64,000 nucleotides of DNA from Nitrobacter vulgaris (GCF_002028545.1 NZ_MWPQ01000042.1:57726-121725); one strand, 5' to 3'. Shown: positions 7,892-19,084, numbered from the stretch's first letter. Translations and numbers: made by a program. The notes: a model not told the origin generated them from the sequence alone.

Positions 7892-8188
7892 ATGGCGAAC
7901 ACTTTCCCACATGGCACTGTCCACGAAGCACGTGACGACCTTCAAGCAGCGTTGCGATCGGATCCAAAAGTCTTTGTGTTATGGGAAAGCCTGACGCCGC
8001 TCGGTCGGAATGAGTTCATCTGCTGGGTGGATGATGCAAAACAACCAAAGACGCGCCAGCGTCGCATCGAACGGGCCTGTGACGAACTGTTGGAGGGCAA
8101 CAAACGCCCTTGCTGCTGGACAGGCTGCATTCACCGTACCGACAAAGCGCCAAGCCCATGGCAACAGGCAGTCTTGATTGATCGGTAG
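7892..8188 (+). CDS. YdeI/OmpD-associated family protein
   Basis: The 98-residue product matches the C-terminal domain of YdeI/OmpD-associated proteins: a helical segment with LWESLTPLGRNEFICWVDDAKQPKTRQRRIERACDELLEG, where the pattern of an alcohol-like L-x-P-x-G/R turn, EFI-W and R-x-R-I is characteristic. GGAGG lies five bases before the ATG at 7892, fixing the start. Proteins of this family are small and cytoplasmic, and their biochemical role is not settled (some are linked to polymyxin or bacteriocin tolerance). The gene is alone between the SulP operon and guaA, and is convergent with guaA. Confidence 0.72.
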   Translation: MANTFPHGTVHEARDDLQAALRSDPKVFVLWESLTPLGRNEFICWVDDAKQPKTRQRRIERACDELLEGNKRPCCWTGCIHRTDKAPSPWQQAVLIDR

Positions 8189-8294
8189 GGAAGAAAGGGC
8201 CGTAAACCGGCTTGAGCGCGGTCGCCAGCGCTCCACGATCCTTCACCTTGAAGCAGCGGGATCACGAGGTCTGACAATCCTTGCCAGACGTGAA

Positions 8295-9914
8295 TCACTC
8301 CCACTCGATTGTGCCGGGCGGCTTTGACGTCACGTCATACACCACGCGATTCACGCCCTTGACCTCATTGATGATCCTTGTCGCGGTCGCACCGAGGAAT
8401 TGCATGTCGAACGGATAGAAGTCCGCGGTCATACCGTCGGTCGACGTCACGGCGCGCAGGCCAACGACATAGTCATAGGTCCGGCCGTCGCCCATCACTC
8501 CGACCGTCTTCACCGGCAGCAACACGGCGAACGCCTGCCAAATCTTGTCATAAAGCCCGGCCTTGCGGATCTGGTCGATATAGACGGCGTCGGCCTCGCG
8601 CAGGATATCGAGCTTTTCGCGGGTGATCTCACCGGGGCAACGGATCGCGAGACCCGGCCCCGGGAACGGATGACGGCCGACGAAAATCTCCGGTAACCCC
8701 AGTTCGCGCCCCAGTACGCGCACTTCATCCTTGAACAGCTCGCGCAGCGGCTCGACCAGTTTCATGTTCATGCGGGCCGGCAGGCCGCCGACATTGTGGT
8801 GCGACTTGATCGTTACCGAAGGGCCGCCGGTGAACGACACGCTCTCGATCACATCGGGATAAAGTGTGCCCTGGGCCAGGAAGTCAGCCGATCCTTTTCC
8901 CAAGGCTGCGATCTTTTTTGCTTCCGCCTCGAACACGTCGATGAAGAGACGGCCGATGGTTTTACGCTTCGCTTCCGGATCGGTAACGCCAGCAAGCTCA
9001 CCCAAGAATTTCTTCGACGCATCAACATGGACCAGCGGAATGTTGTAGTGATGGCGGAACAGATCCACCACCGTCTTGCCCTCGTCCTTGCGTAGCATGC
9101 CGTGGTCGACGAACACGCAAGTGAGCTGATCGCCGATCGCCTCATGGATCAGGATCGCCGCTACCGAGGAGTCGACACCGCCGGACAGGCCGCAGATCAC
9201 CCGCCCCTTGCCGACCTGCGCCCTGATCTTTTCGATCGCCTCCTCGCGGAACGCGCGCATGGTCCAGTCGCCTTTCAACCCGGCGACCTTGCGGACGAAA
9301 TTGCGGATCAGTTTTGCCCCGTCGGGGGTATGCACCACCTCGGGATGGAACTGCATCGCGTAGAACTTGCGCGCGTCGTCGGCGATCACCGCGATCGGCG
9401 AGCCCGGCGCTTTCGCCACGGCCCGGAAGCCCTCGGGCAGCTTTGTTACCCGGTCGCCATGGCTCATCCAGACATCGTGTGTGCCGCCCTTCTCCCAGAC
9501 GCCGTCGAACAGCACGCAGGCATCGGTGACCTCGATGACAGCGCGGCCGAATTCGCGATGATGGCCGGCCTCGACCGTGCCGCCGAGCTGTCGGGCCATT
9601 GTCTGCTCGCCATAACAGATGCCGAGTACGGGCACACCGGCCTTGAAAATCGCCATCGGTGCCGCGGGCGCCTCCTTGTCGAGCACTGAGGCCGGCCCAC
9701 CGGACAGGATCACCGCCTTCGGCTTCATCTCAAGAAAGGCTGCTTCTGCCTTCTGGAAGGGTACGATTTCAGAATAGACGCCCTCCTCCCGCACACGCCG
9801 CGCGATCAGCTGCGTGACCTGAGAACCGAAATCGATGATGAGAATCTTGTCGTGCGCGGAGATCGCGTGAGGGGAATGCTCGGCGGACGGAAGCGCGGAT
9901 GAACTGCCTATCAT
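8295..9914 (-). CDS. guaA: GMP synthase (glutamine-hydrolysing)
   Basis: This 539-residue enzyme makes GMP from XMP, ATP and glutamine, the last step of guanine nucleotide synthesis. The N-terminal class I glutamine amidotransferase domain shows the nucleophile C100 in GICYGEQ and H190/E192 in [10 protein letters not shown]. The ATP pyrophosphatase domain has the P-loop SGGVDSS at 244-250, and the C-terminal dimerisation domain ends GTIEWE, as in nearly all GuaA proteins. The start at 9914 gives the normal length; the open frame extends 74 codons further without support. guaB, the preceding step, lies 2.7 kb away on the same strand. Confidence 0.97.
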   Translation of the reverse strand: MIGSSSALPSAEHSPHAISAHDKILIIDFGSQVTQLIARRVREEGVYSEIVPFQKAEAAFLEMKPKAVILSGGPASVLDKEAPAAPMAIFKAGVPVLGICYGEQTMARQLGGTVEAGHHREFGRAVIEVTDACVLFDGVWEKGGTHDVWMSHGDRVTKLPEGFRAVAKAPGSPIAVIADDARKFYAMQFHPEVVHTPDGAKLIRNFVRKVAGLKGDWTMRAFREEAIEKIRAQVGKGRVICGLSGGVDSSVAAILIHEAIGDQLTCVFVDHGMLRKDEGKTVVDLFRHHYNIPLVHVDASKKFLGELAGVTDPEAKRKTIGRLFIDVFEAEAKKIAALGKGSADFLAQGTLYPDVIESVSFTGGPSVTIKSHHNVGGLPARMNMKLVEPLRELFKDEVRVLGRELGLPEIFVGRHPFPGPGLAIRCPGEITREKLDILREADAVYIDQIRKAGLYDKIWQAFAVLLPVKTVGVMGDGRTYDYVVGLRAVTSTDGMTADFYPFDMQFLGATATRIINEVKGVNRVVYDVTSKPPGTIEWE

Positions 9915-10015
9915 GGCAAGCAAATACGCGAGCGGCTGCGGGGTCGCAACGGGGAAAGGAAGAGAACACACACGCTTCCGCCTCTCCCCATGCGACCAGG
10001 GGGGTGGCGCGCTCC

Positions 10016-11317
10016 CTATCCCTGTCGCCGCATCACCGAAACGAAAAACCCGTCCGTTCCCGTCCGCCGCGGTGTCATCAGAAGCCCCTCGTCCGACAAA
10101 TAAACCGCTGCGAGAAAATCGTCTGTCTTGTCCCACAACACGGACGCGGTCTGCGACGGCGGTATCACCCTAAAATCTGAATGCCGGTCGATAAACTTAA
10201 GGATTTGCTCGCCATTTTCCTGCGGCAATACCGAACAAGTGACGTAAGCGATACGTCCGCCCGGTTTGACAAAAGCGACTGCCCGATCAAGTGCTTCGGC
10301 CTGATCCTTCAAACGTATGTCGAGCGCACCGGGCCGCATCCGCCATTTCGCGTCGGGATTGCGCCGCCAGGTGCCAGTCCCAGTGCAGGGCGCATCGATC
10401 AGCACCAGATCGGCCGACTCCCTGATATCGGACAACGGTTCGGCTTCCCATTTCGGGGTCCGGACCTCTGCGTTATGCACCCCAGCGCGGGACAGCCGCT
10501 CATGGATCGGCGCAAGCTGCCGCTTGTCGCGATCGGTCGCGATAAGACGGCCCCTGCCCTGCATCATGGCGGCCAGCGTCAGCGTCTTGCCACCAGCGCC
10601 GGCGCAGAGATCAATCACCTGCTCGCCCGGCTTGGCTCCGGACAGCAGCGCCGCGATTTGTGAACCCTCGTCCTGCACCTCGACGGCACCCTTGACGAAT
10701 TCTTCCTCGGCCTGAATGCCGGGATTGCGCGCATCTGCGCCCAGCATGATTCTCAAGCCGAACGGCGACCACGGCGTCGCCGTCACGCCGAGATGTCGCA
10801 GCGATCCCAAAACCTTCTCGCGTTTTGCTTTCAGCGTGTTGACCCGCAAATCCAGCGGCGCGCGGCGCGCCATCGCGGCCGTCTCCGCCGCGCGATCGTC
10901 GCCGAACGCCTCGATTAAGTAAGGGTCGAGCCATTCCGGATAGTCGCCAGCGACATGGGCGGGCGCGTCCAGCAGCGAGCGCGAGGTCAACGCCTGCCGC
11001 TCCCCATCGGTCAGCGGTCCGGGCGCAAAACGGCTGCCGTCGCATAGCGACGCGATAGCGTCGGTATCCATGCCGCGCTCCAGCCTCAACATTCCGAACA
11101 GACGGCCGCGTGGGGTGTCGTCATCCATGATCCAGGCGCTGGAAGCCTGACGACGCAACATGTCGTAGACCAGTCCGGAGACTGCGGCACGATCACCGGA
11201 GCCCGCGAAGCGGTGTGCGGTGCCCCACTCCTTGAGCGCCTTCGCGGCCGGTACCCGCTGGTTGTCGATAGCTTCAATCACTTCGATTGCTGCGGAGAGC
11301 CGCGCGGCGGGTGTCAT
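10016..11317 (-). CDS. RsmB/NOP family rRNA (cytosine-C5)-methyltransferase
   Basis: The 433-residue protein has an N-terminal helical NusB-like region and a C-terminal SAM-dependent methyltransferase domain. The SAM motif is [16 protein letters not shown]. The two conserved cysteines of m5C RNA methyltransferases are in [14 protein letters not shown] and [13 protein letters not shown]. The family methylates cytosines in 16S rRNA (C967 in E. coli RsmB), but which site this enzyme uses cannot be told. It lies between guaA and a MAPEG gene, 28 bases downstream of the latter, on the same strand, so the MAPEG gene and this one are probably co-transcribed. Confidence 0.9.
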   Translation of the reverse strand: MTPAARLSAAIEVIEAIDNQRVPAAKALKEWGTAHRFAGSGDRAAVSGLVYDMLRRQASSAWIMDDDTPRGRLFGMLRLERGMDTDAIASLCDGSRFAPGPLTDGERQALTSRSLLDAPAHVAGDYPEWLDPYLIEAFGDDRAAETAAMARRAPLDLRVNTLKAKREKVLGSLRHLGVTATPWSPFGLRIMLGADARNPGIQAEEEFVKGAVEVQDEGSQIAALLSGAKPGEQVIDLCAGAGGKTLTLAAMMQGRGRLIATDRDKRQLAPIHERLSRAGVHNAEVRTPKWEAEPLSDIRESADLVLIDAPCTGTGTWRRNPDAKWRMRPGALDIRLKDQAEALDRAVAFVKPGGRIAYVTCSVLPQENGEQILKFIDRHSDFRVIPPSQTASVLWDKTDDFLAAVYLSDEGLLMTPRRTGTDGFFVSVMRRQG

Positions 11318-11345
11318 GGTCGACTTCCGATCTTGGCGGCGACGC

Positions 11346-11765
11346 CTACACGAGCATCATGCGGAGCGCGAAATAAATCCACATGACCAGCAGCACCACC
11401 ACGCCCACGAACCACGCCAATCCCCGCTGTGGCACATTGTTCGAGGTCACGAAGATGCCGGCATGCACGAACCGGGTGATGACGAATACCCACGACAACA
11501 CCACGATGACAAGATCGGCGTGACGAAGCGGTAGCGCCAACGCGATCAGGATGTAAAACAGTACTGGTATTTCGAACTGGTTGCTGAAGCAGTTTGCAAT
11601 CTGCGTGGGGCGTGCGGACCAGTTCGGCTCGCGCAGCGCGATATCTTCGAACCGGGTCTCCCCCAACCTCAAAGACCTCGTCCGTGCAACGGCCATTCCC
11701 ATCAGCAAGGCGAACGCCAGCCCGACCAACACGAAAACGGGCAAAAGCACCGCTTGAACAGACAT
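11346..11765 (-). CDS. MAPEG family membrane protein
   Basis: The 139-residue product has four membrane segments and the MAPEG-like pattern PTQIANCFSNQFEIPVLFY near residue 52, in which the N-x-F-E-x-P motif is diagnostic. MAPEG proteins are small inner-membrane proteins; some conjugate glutathione, while the bacterial members of this kind mostly lack a known activity. The gene is 28 bases upstream of the RsmB-type gene and about 47 bases downstream of a conserved hypothetical gene, all on the minus strand, which suggests one transcript. Confidence 0.85.
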   Translation of the reverse strand: MSVQAVLLPVFVLVGLAFALLMGMAVARTRSLRLGETRFEDIALREPNWSARPTQIANCFSNQFEIPVLFYILIALALPLRHADLVIVVLSWVFVITRFVHAGIFVTSNNVPQRGLAWFVGVVVLLVMWIYFALRMMLV

Positions 11766-11812
11766 CTCGTTGCCTCTGGATTGCGCCGCGACTTGGCAAG
11801 GACGGGATAAAC

Positions 11813-12430
11813 TCAGGCCGCAATCGTGGCCAGAACCTTGTCGAAAGCAGCAGCGGCGGCTTCCAGATCATCGAACATGAGCGCGCCGTCGGCGGACTGC
11901 TTCTGGCCGTGGTTGTCGCGGATGGCATCAACCGGCGCGCCACCGTCGAGCATCGCCTGCGGCGCGATCACGAAGAACTTGTGTTCCGACATGTCCTGAT
12001 TCTTGGGCAGGAACACACCGAGGGAGACGATATCGTTGCCGCGCCGATAGGAGATGTAGCGATCGACCGCGACGAATCCCGCGCGCTGCAATCCACCGAG
12101 CTTGGCCAAGCCATCGCCACCAACCAGCTTGTGCGCCCGGAAGCCCTTGACGCCGGCTGACTTCGCCTTCGCGGTTTCTTCCGACAGATCGTATTTCTCC
12201 GCCATTCGCCGGCCGATGGCAGCAAGCTGCGACGACATCTCGTGCTCAAAATCCTTCAGACCGGTGCGCGCTTTTGCAGCCTTCCGCGGCTTCAGGGCAT
12301 TTCGTTTTTCGAGCTCCGCCTGGCATCGCGCGACAAGATCATCGACCGATTTCCGCTCTGCATTCGCCAGCAGGTTTTTGAGACCGGAATCTGAGAGCTC
12401 CCCAATTCTGTCGTCTGTCCAATCGACCAT
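11813..12430 (-). CDS. Conserved hypothetical protein (205 residues)
   Basis: The protein is soluble and in two parts. The N-terminal half (to about 95) is charged and helical, with LVARCQAELEKRNALKP and a likely coiled coil around LKDFEHEMSSQLAAIGRRMA. The C-terminal half is a compact alpha/beta region containing GLQRAGFVAVDRYISYRRGN and HKFFVIAPQAMLD. I do not recognise a family with a known function. It is the first gene of a likely three-gene minus-strand unit with the MAPEG protein and the rRNA methyltransferase. Confidence 0.75.
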   Translation of the reverse strand: MVDWTDDRIGELSDSGLKNLLANAERKSVDDLVARCQAELEKRNALKPRKAAKARTGLKDFEHEMSSQLAAIGRRMAEKYDLSEETAKAKSAGVKGFRAHKLVGGDGLAKLGGLQRAGFVAVDRYISYRRGNDIVSLGVFLPKNQDMSEHKFFVIAPQAMLDGGAPVDAIRDNHGQKQSADGALMFDDLEAAAAAFDKVLATIAA

Positions 12431-12636
12431 GTTCTTAGATTCTCTTGTGATGGTCCGTTAATGTCATTTCCGGAAAACGGCGCAACGAAAGCGCTATCCC
12501 CGGGCAGGAAATCTCGGCAGTACACAGTAACCCGTTTTCGCGCCGCTGTGCGGCTCAATTTGGGCGATTTACCCTCACCAAGGCGCGAGTTCGTTTCATT
12601 TTGCGAGTGCTGCGCGTAAACTTTCGATTGAGGATG

Positions 12637-14172
<1,536 letters not shown>

Positions 14173-14189
14173 TCAGGATGGAATGGCCG

Positions 14190-14215
14190 GTCGGCGACGC
14201 CCTAGCGTCGCCGAC
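14190..14215. promoter_or_regulatory. 10-bp perfect inverted repeat upstream of guaB
   Basis: GTCGGCGACG (14190-14199) and CGTCGCCGAC (14206-14215) form a perfect stem with a 6-base loop. It lies 57 bases upstream of the guaB start and about 100 bases after the end of the preceding minus-strand gene. There is no T run on either side, so it may be a terminator-like end for the upstream gene that relies on the stem alone, or a leader structure. Confidence 0.4.
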
Positions 14216-14312
14216 GAATTAAGTTCCATCGAATGGATTGGCGGTGGTCGATAGCACGGCAATCCCGGGAATCAAAGCGTCTGGCTGCCATGCAGGGGCT
14301 TTTCCCGTCCGT

Positions 14313-14561
14313 TCAACGCGGATAGTTCGGAGGCGGCCCATGCTCCCGGATCGCGTCGACCACCTCACGGTGCCGGCGATCCTCCCGCTTCATGTAGACA
14401 GCAATCACGGCGTGCGCTGACGGCACCAGGAAAAGGACGGGGAAAATCCACCCGAAAATGACGCAAAACACGATCACGACCACGTTCAGGATTGCCGAGA
14501 ATGGCTGACCGTTGAACAGCAGTCCGAGCGGCGGCAGCAAGGCAGCGAGCACATAGATCAT
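14313..14561 (-). CDS. Pmp3/YqaE-like small membrane protein
   Basis: The 82-residue product has two hydrophobic helices and the Pmp3/YqaE (UPF0057) pattern: LLPPLGLLF at the end of the first helix, ILNVVVIVFCVIFGWIFPVLF, and then HAVIAVYM. It has a longer charged C-terminal tail (KREDRRHREVVDAIREHG) than the usual 52-residue members. GGAGG lies seven bases before the ATG at 14561. Members of the family affect membrane potential and salt tolerance in yeast and plants; the bacterial role is unclear. The gene is divergent from the MFS exporter. Confidence 0.78.
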   Translation of the reverse strand: MIYVLAALLPPLGLLFNGQPFSAILNVVVIVFCVIFGWIFPVLFLVPSAHAVIAVYMKREDRRHREVVDAIREHGPPPNYPR

Positions 14562-14676
14562 CGTTGGCCCTCCCAAACACACCAAGGATTTAGGAACGCT
14601 TGGCCGCTCCGCAATAGCGCGCCGGCCCAAATCGGTGCTACAGCCCGCCTCCCATCCGCTTGCCCTCAGCACTTGC

Positions 14677-16149
14677 ATGAACAAAGAACGCCTGATCCCG
14701 CTGATCGTCGCCGCCGCCCTGTTCATGGAAAACATGGACTCGACGGTGATCGCGACATCGCTGCCGGCGGTCGCCGCCGACATCGGCACCAGCCCGCTGA
14801 CCCTGAAGCTCGCGATCACGTCCTACCTTCTGTCGCTGGCAGTATTTATTCCGGCAAGCGGCTGGACCGCGGACCGGTTCGGTGCGCGCTCCGTCTTCAG
14901 CGCGGCCATCGTGGTGTTCATGATCGGCTCAATCGGCTGCGCGCTATCCTCATCGGTGACGGATTTTGTGATCGCCCGGACCCTGCAAGGGCTGGGCGGT
15001 GCAATGATGACGCCGGTCGGCCGGCTGGTGCTGCTGCGTTCGATCGACAAGAGCGCGCTCGTCAACGCGATGGCATGGGTGACGGTGCCCGCCCTGATCG
15101 GGCCGGTGATCGGTCCGCCGCTGGGCGGCTTCATCACCACCTATTTCTCATGGCATTGGATTTTTCTGATCAACATTCCGGTCGGCCTGGTCGGTATCTT
15201 CATGGCGCAGCGCTACATCGACCCGATCCGCAGCGACAATCCCGAACGCTTCGACCTTTACGGAATGGTGCTGGCGGGCGTGGGGGTCGGCGGCATCGCC
15301 TTCGGGCTTTCAGTCGCCGGTCTCAACCTCCTGCCATGGACGGTTGTAGCTGCGTTGATCGGGGTCGGGTCGGTCTCGATGGCGGCCTATATGATGCACG
15401 CAAGACGCACCGACTCCCCGGTGCTGGATCTCACTCTGCTGCGCCTGCCGACGTTCCGGGCCAGCATGTATGGCGGGTTCCTGTTTCGCGTCGGCGTCGG
15501 CGCGCTACCGTTCCTGCTGCCGCTTCTGATGCAGGTTGGCTTCGGCCTGTCGCCGTTCGGCTCTGGGCTCGTGACATTTTCATCGGCGGTCGGCGCCATG
15601 GGCATGAAGACACTCGCCGCCCGCATCATCCGCGCCTTCGGCTTCCGCAACATCATGACTGTCAACGCGGTCGTCAGTTCCGTCTTCCTCGCCGCCTGCG
15701 CGCTGTTCACTATCACGACGCCGCTGCTGCTGATCATGATCATTCTGGTCGTCGGCGGTTTCTTCCGCTCGTTGCAATTTACCGCGATCAACGCCCTCGC
15801 CTATGCGGACGTCGAGCCGGAACGAATGAGCCGCGCGACCACGCTCGCCAGCGTCAGTCAGCAACTGGCGATTTCGACGGGCGTCGCCATCGGCGCGTTC
15901 TCGGTTGAAGCCACGATGCTGTACCATCACAGCACGGAATTGACAGCAGCCGATTTCGGCTCTGGATTTCTCGTCGTCTCCGTGCTTTCAGCGATGTCCA
16001 CTTTTTATTTCGTGCGGATGCCCGCCGATTCCGGCCATCAGGTTTCCGGTCGGCGCATGGTGGTCATTTCCGATCCTACCCGGGAATCCGAGGCTGAGGA
16101 GGAAACCTCTCGCGAAACAGTTACCGCCCGCGATCAGAAGCTGAGCTGA
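14677..16149 (+). CDS. MFS exporter of the DHA2 (14-helix) drug-resistance type
   Basis: The 490-residue protein begins MNKERLIPLIVAAALFMENMDSTVIATSLP, the first helix with the D-x-T-V motif of DHA2 family proton-coupled exporters. Motif A appears as SGWTADRFGARS and motif C as GPVIGPPLGG. Hydrophobic helices continue to about residue 460, and a charged Glu-rich cytoplasmic tail follows. It probably exports drugs or other toxic organic molecules in exchange for protons; the substrate is unknown. I chose the ATG at 14677 because the earlier in-frame start adds 14 residues with no hydrophobic character. It converges with rlmE. Confidence 0.9.
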   Translation: MNKERLIPLIVAAALFMENMDSTVIATSLPAVAADIGTSPLTLKLAITSYLLSLAVFIPASGWTADRFGARSVFSAAIVVFMIGSIGCALSSSVTDFVIARTLQGLGGAMMTPVGRLVLLRSIDKSALVNAMAWVTVPALIGPVIGPPLGGFITTYFSWHWIFLINIPVGLVGIFMAQRYIDPIRSDNPERFDLYGMVLAGVGVGGIAFGLSVAGLNLLPWTVVAALIGVGSVSMAAYMMHARRTDSPVLDLTLLRLPTFRASMYGGFLFRVGVGALPFLLPLLMQVGFGLSPFGSGLVTFSSAVGAMGMKTLAARIIRAFGFRNIMTVNAVVSSVFLAACALFTITTPLLLIMIILVVGGFFRSLQFTAINALAYADVEPERMSRATTLASVSQQLAISTGVAIGAFSVEATMLYHHSTELTAADFGSGFLVVSVLSAMSTFYFVRMPADSGHQVSGRRMVVISDPTRESEAEEETSRETVTARDQKLS

Positions 16150-16179
16150 AGCACAACAGGTTTGCGGTTCTGACCCGCT

Positions 16180-16884
16180 TTAAGCTCGATTAGCGGCCGT
16201 CATAGGCGGCCGCCCGCGAAAGCCTGTCGCCACGACATAGCGTTCCGATGAATCCTGCCGGCTCGCAGCGGGCTTCACATGCCGGACCGTATGAAAGTCG
16301 CGTTTGAGCTGCGAAAGCAGACCGGCGTCCGCCCCGCTCTGGAAGACTTTTGCAATAAACGTCCCGCCGGGCCGCAGCACGTCGACCGCAAATGCCGCCG
16401 CGCTCTCGACGAGACCTACGATCCGGAGCTGGTCCGTCTTGCGATGGCCGGTAGTGTTGGCGGCCATATCGGAAAGCACAATATCCGCGCCCCCGTCCAT
16501 CATCGCGAGCAGCTTGTCGGGGGCACTGTTGTCAAGGAAATCGAGCCGGGCAAACGTCACGCCGACGATCTCCGGCATCTCCAAAAGATCGATGGCAATC
16601 ACTTTACCTTTGCCTTCGGCGACACCGACACGCTTTGCAGCCACCTGGCTCCAGCCGCCGGGCGCCGCGCCGAGATCGACCACCGCCAGCCCGGGTTTCA
16701 GGAAATGATACTTGTCGTCCATTTCGATCAGCTTGAAGGCCGCGCGGGAACGCCAGCCTTCACGCTTCGCCTGCGCCACATAGGGATCGTTGAGCTGCCG
16801 CTCCAGCCAGAGCTTGGACGACAGCTTTCGTTTACCGCCGGTCTTGACGGTCACGTGCAGCCGGCCGGTGGTATCTTTCGCCAT
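16180..16884 (-). CDS. rlmE: 23S rRNA (uridine-2552-2'-O-)-methyltransferase RlmE
   Basis: The 234-residue protein is an FtsJ-type enzyme that methylates the ribose of U2552 in the 23S rRNA A-loop, a late step of 50S assembly. The SAM motif is [13 protein letters not shown], and the K-D-K-E catalytic tetrad is visible in [29 protein letters not shown] and [10 protein letters not shown]. The open frame extends to 17076 but the ATG at 16884 gives the normal length and the family-like start MAKDTTGR. In many alphaproteobacteria rlmE lies directly downstream of ppx; here about 9.7 kb of metal genes separate the two. Confidence 0.95.
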   Translation of the reverse strand: MAKDTTGRLHVTVKTGGKRKLSSKLWLERQLNDPYVAQAKREGWRSRAAFKLIEMDDKYHFLKPGLAVVDLGAAPGGWSQVAAKRVGVAEGKGKVIAIDLLEMPEIVGVTFARLDFLDNSAPDKLLAMMDGGADIVLSDMAANTTGHRKTDQLRIVGLVESAAAFAVDVLRPGGTFIAKVFQSGADAGLLSQLKRDFHTVRHVKPAASRQDSSERYVVATGFRGRPPMTAANRA

Positions 16885-16942
16885 GTCTAACCATCCTGCC
16901 CGGACTTGCACAACCTCCCGCGCGCCGACAGGCTGGAAGACG

Positions 16943-17383
16943 TTAAGCGGAAATCTTGCGACATTCCTCGGCGCAGGTCTTGCAAGAGTCGCCGCACGCC
17001 TTGCATTCTGCCACATCCGGAAATTTCTCGCATTCCTTCTGACAGTCCACGCACACCTGCGCAATGACCTTGGCAAGAGCGGGAACGTAGGACGAGTTGA
17101 CGGCTGCCAGCGTCCGCAATGCGCCGCATGCGGCCATCATCTGATAGGTCGCGTTCGTACAACCGGCCATGCTCGTGTCCTTCATGCTCAACATGCCGAG
17201 GCAATGCCGCATGCACGCCTCTCCCTTGGAGACGCAATGATTGGTCGCCTCCTCGAGAGCTTTGTATTTCGTGGGATGCATCGATTCGGCTGGCGCCGCA
17301 CTTGCGGGGACGGCGAAGGCCTGCGCCGCCGATAAAACTGCTGCCGCAGTCCCCATGGTAGCCACGAATTCACGACGGTGCAT
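16943..17383 (-). CDS. Csp1-type copper-storage four-helix bundle protein, Tat-exported
   Basis: The 146-residue protein begins with a twin-arginine signal ([23 protein letters not shown] with RRE-F), so it is exported folded. The mature part is helical and holds exactly 13 cysteines, many in CxxxC or CxxC spacing ([30 protein letters not shown]), facing one another in a four-helix bundle. This matches the copper-storage proteins (Csp1 of Methylosinus trichosporium), which bind Cu(I) ions along the core of the bundle. GGAG stands six bases before the ATG. It is divergent from the CusF-like gene, and the two flank a shared upstream region. Confidence 0.87.
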   Translation of the reverse strand: MHRREFVATMGTAAAVLSAAQAFAVPASAAPAESMHPTKYKALEEATNHCVSKGEACMRHCLGMLSMKDTSMAGCTNATYQMMAACGALRTLAAVNSSYVPALAKVIAQVCVDCQKECEKFPDVAECKACGDSCKTCAEECRKISA

Positions 17384-17585
17384 GATTATCTCCTCGCTGA
17401 TTGAATCGATACCATCTTGGAACCTTACGACAGTATAATCCCGACCGCCTCACATCAAGCGGACGCGATAGGGTGCGAGACGACCGGCGGACCCGCCACT
17501 TTCCCAAACCGGCGTTTCTCATGTAAGTCTCTGTGGCCCGCGAACGCGCGTGCGCGGACGCCCATGCCTGAGAACGGAATATGTC

Positions 17586-17969
17586 GTGAGAAAACTTATC
17601 TTCAGGTGCGCAGTCGTAGCCGCGACCACGGTGATGACCCTCCATCTCGAGAGGGTTGAAGCTTTCTTTCCTGGAGACCATCCGGTCGCCGGGGTTCCGC
17701 ACACACAGCTCTTGCTGGTTCAGGCTCAAGAACCGTCGAATGGCTTTTATCGAGGGGTTGGAGTTGTGACGGCGATCAATCCGGCGACCGGCTCGCTGAC
17801 GATCAACCACCAAAAAATCGAGGGCTTAATGCCAGCGATGGAAATGCTGTTCCAGGTCGATCCGCGCACATTGAGCGATCACGTGAAGCCGGGCGACAAG
17901 GTCGAATTCCAACTCGAAGGTAAGACCTATACAATTCGAGATATCAAAGTTATCGAGCCTGCCAAATGA
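17586..17969 (+). CDS. CusF-like periplasmic copper-binding protein
   Basis: The 127-residue product has a signal peptide and a small OB-fold domain, GVVTAINPATGSLTINHQKI followed by EGLMPAMEMLFQV and KPGDKVEFQLEG. The H...MPAMEM cluster (His in INHQ, then three Met) is the Cu(I) site of the CusF_Ec family; CusF itself has Trp where this one has Met. It probably carries Cu(I) in the periplasm. The start is uncertain: the frame opens with a GTG at 17550, and I prefer the GTG at 17586, which leads directly into the signal peptide. It is the only plus-strand gene in the cluster and its end is 6 bases from the end of the PCu(A)C gene. Confidence 0.8.
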   Translation: MRKLIFRCAVVAATTVMTLHLERVEAFFPGDHPVAGVPHTQLLLVQAQEPSNGFYRGVGVVTAINPATGSLTINHQKIEGLMPAMEMLFQVDPRTLSDHVKPGDKVEFQLEGKTYTIRDIKVIEPAK

Positions 17970-17975
17970 GTTTCC

Positions 17976-18449
17976 TCAATCGCCGCCGCCCGGCGGCCGC
18001 GCTCCCATCCCGATTACCTTGAATTCTACCTCGATTCTACCAGCGTGCTCGAACTGCAAGGCACCTCGAACCTTCTCTTCCGCAGCCAGCGGATGCAAGA
18101 GGCCCACGAACATGATGTGAAGTCCGCCCGGCTTTGCCTCAATGGAACTTCCTGGTGGCAGATCGATGCCCGTCAGCTGACGCATTTTCATGATGCCGCC
18201 CTCGAGCACGATATCGTGAAGCTCGAAACCCGTTGCAGCCTCCACCGAGCCACCGAGAAAGCGGTCAGGCAAGCTCCCACGGTTTTCAACGACGAGATAG
18301 CCAGCGCCGACTTGCGCTCCCGCCGGCGTCGCTCGCGACCACGGGCGCGAAATCACAATATCACCTGCTTTGAAATCCTCCGCCGAGGCGGCTCTCGCGG
18401 TTGCCAGCAAAGCACAGGCGACCGCAACGCAGAAGAGTTTCGATGTCAT
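17976..18449 (-). CDS. PCu(A)C copper chaperone
   Basis: This 157-residue periplasmic protein has a signal peptide ending near ASA (residue 23) and a cupredoxin-like domain. The Cu(I) site follows the family pattern H-x10-M-x21-H-x-M exactly: H78, M89, H111 and M113. PCu(A)C proteins deliver copper to cytochrome c oxidase, often together with Sco-type proteins. Of two possible ATGs I use 18449, which has AGGG upstream and gives a clean signal peptide; 18467 would add six residues. It is the last gene of the long minus-strand metal operon, after the broken PepSY gene. Confidence 0.9.
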   Translation of the reverse strand: MTSKLFCVAVACALLATARAASAEDFKAGDIVISRPWSRATPAGAQVGAGYLVVENRGSLPDRFLGGSVEAATGFELHDIVLEGGIMKMRQLTGIDLPPGSSIEAKPGGLHIMFVGLLHPLAAEEKVRGALQFEHAGRIEVEFKVIGMGARPPGGGD

Positions 18450-18510
18450 TGACCCTGTTTCACTCATGATGAACTGCCAATGAAAAAGATCGAGCATTGC
18501 CTGATCTCCG

Positions 18511-19020
18511 TCAAGCCGCCGTCCATATCAGAGCCGCGATTCCGAATAGCCAGATTCCGATCTGGTTCAGCAACAATCGATAATGCAGGGCATAGACGAA
18601 CTCCATGATCGCCTCGGCTGTCGGCGGCCAGGAATTTCCCCGCATGCGGCGCGCCAGCTCCCGCCCTGAATACGGGGTCCAGAATGATAACACTGAACGG
18701 CGTGTCATCCGGCTCTCGCTCGGCACGGTGGCGCACCCAAGCCACATAGCTATGCTCGGGCGTTCGTGTCAGATCGACACTGTCGATAAAGACGCCCGGC
18801 GCGTGCAGGAGCGCGCGCTCCCGCAACTCGAACGGATCGATCATGTCGCGCCCATCGGCTTCGGCATGCATCAAATCGAGCTGAAGCCAGCCGTTCAACT
18901 CGTTAAAAAAGCCAGAAGACTTCCGGTCGTACCGGCGATAACGAGAAAGAACGCAAGATAGAGGCCGACGTATCGATGGACCAACACCCAGAAGCGTCTG
19001 CGCATCGCGAACCCATTCAT
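18511..19020 (-). pseudogene. PepSY-associated membrane protein, frameshifted and short
   Basis: Reading from the ATG at 19020, the first part (RRRFWVLVHRYVGLYLAFF, a membrane helix, then a PepSY-like region) is in one frame. The rest (LDPYSGRELARR and a second helix, IGIWLFGIAALIW) is in the next frame. The frames join at a run of four C on the coding strand (18674-18677): with three C the protein reads smoothly through LDPYSGREL, a PepSY_TM hallmark. Even when repaired it ends after about 169 residues, roughly half the usual length. Such proteins often partner TonB receptors, and it lies 64 bases after one. A sequencing error in the C run remains possible for the shift, but not for the short end. 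Confidence 0.75.
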
Positions 19021-19084
19021 GGCAATCTGTGAGCGGCGAACGCGCACGCTGGTCCGGCGCGCGCTCCGGTCGCAGAGTCCTCGT

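Noticed and set aside
9915..10136. Extended N-terminus of GuaA
   Set aside because: The extra 74 residues overlap the next gene and are absent from GuaA proteins.
14677..15908. Second long plus-strand frame inside the MFS gene
   Set aside because: It is an Arg/Gly-rich frame-shifted shadow of the transporter with no domain.
17384..17585. Possible CueR/HmrR operator between the Csp and CusF-like genes
   Set aside because: AAGGTTCCAAGATGGT is only weakly symmetric and does not match the ACCTTCC-type consensus well enough.
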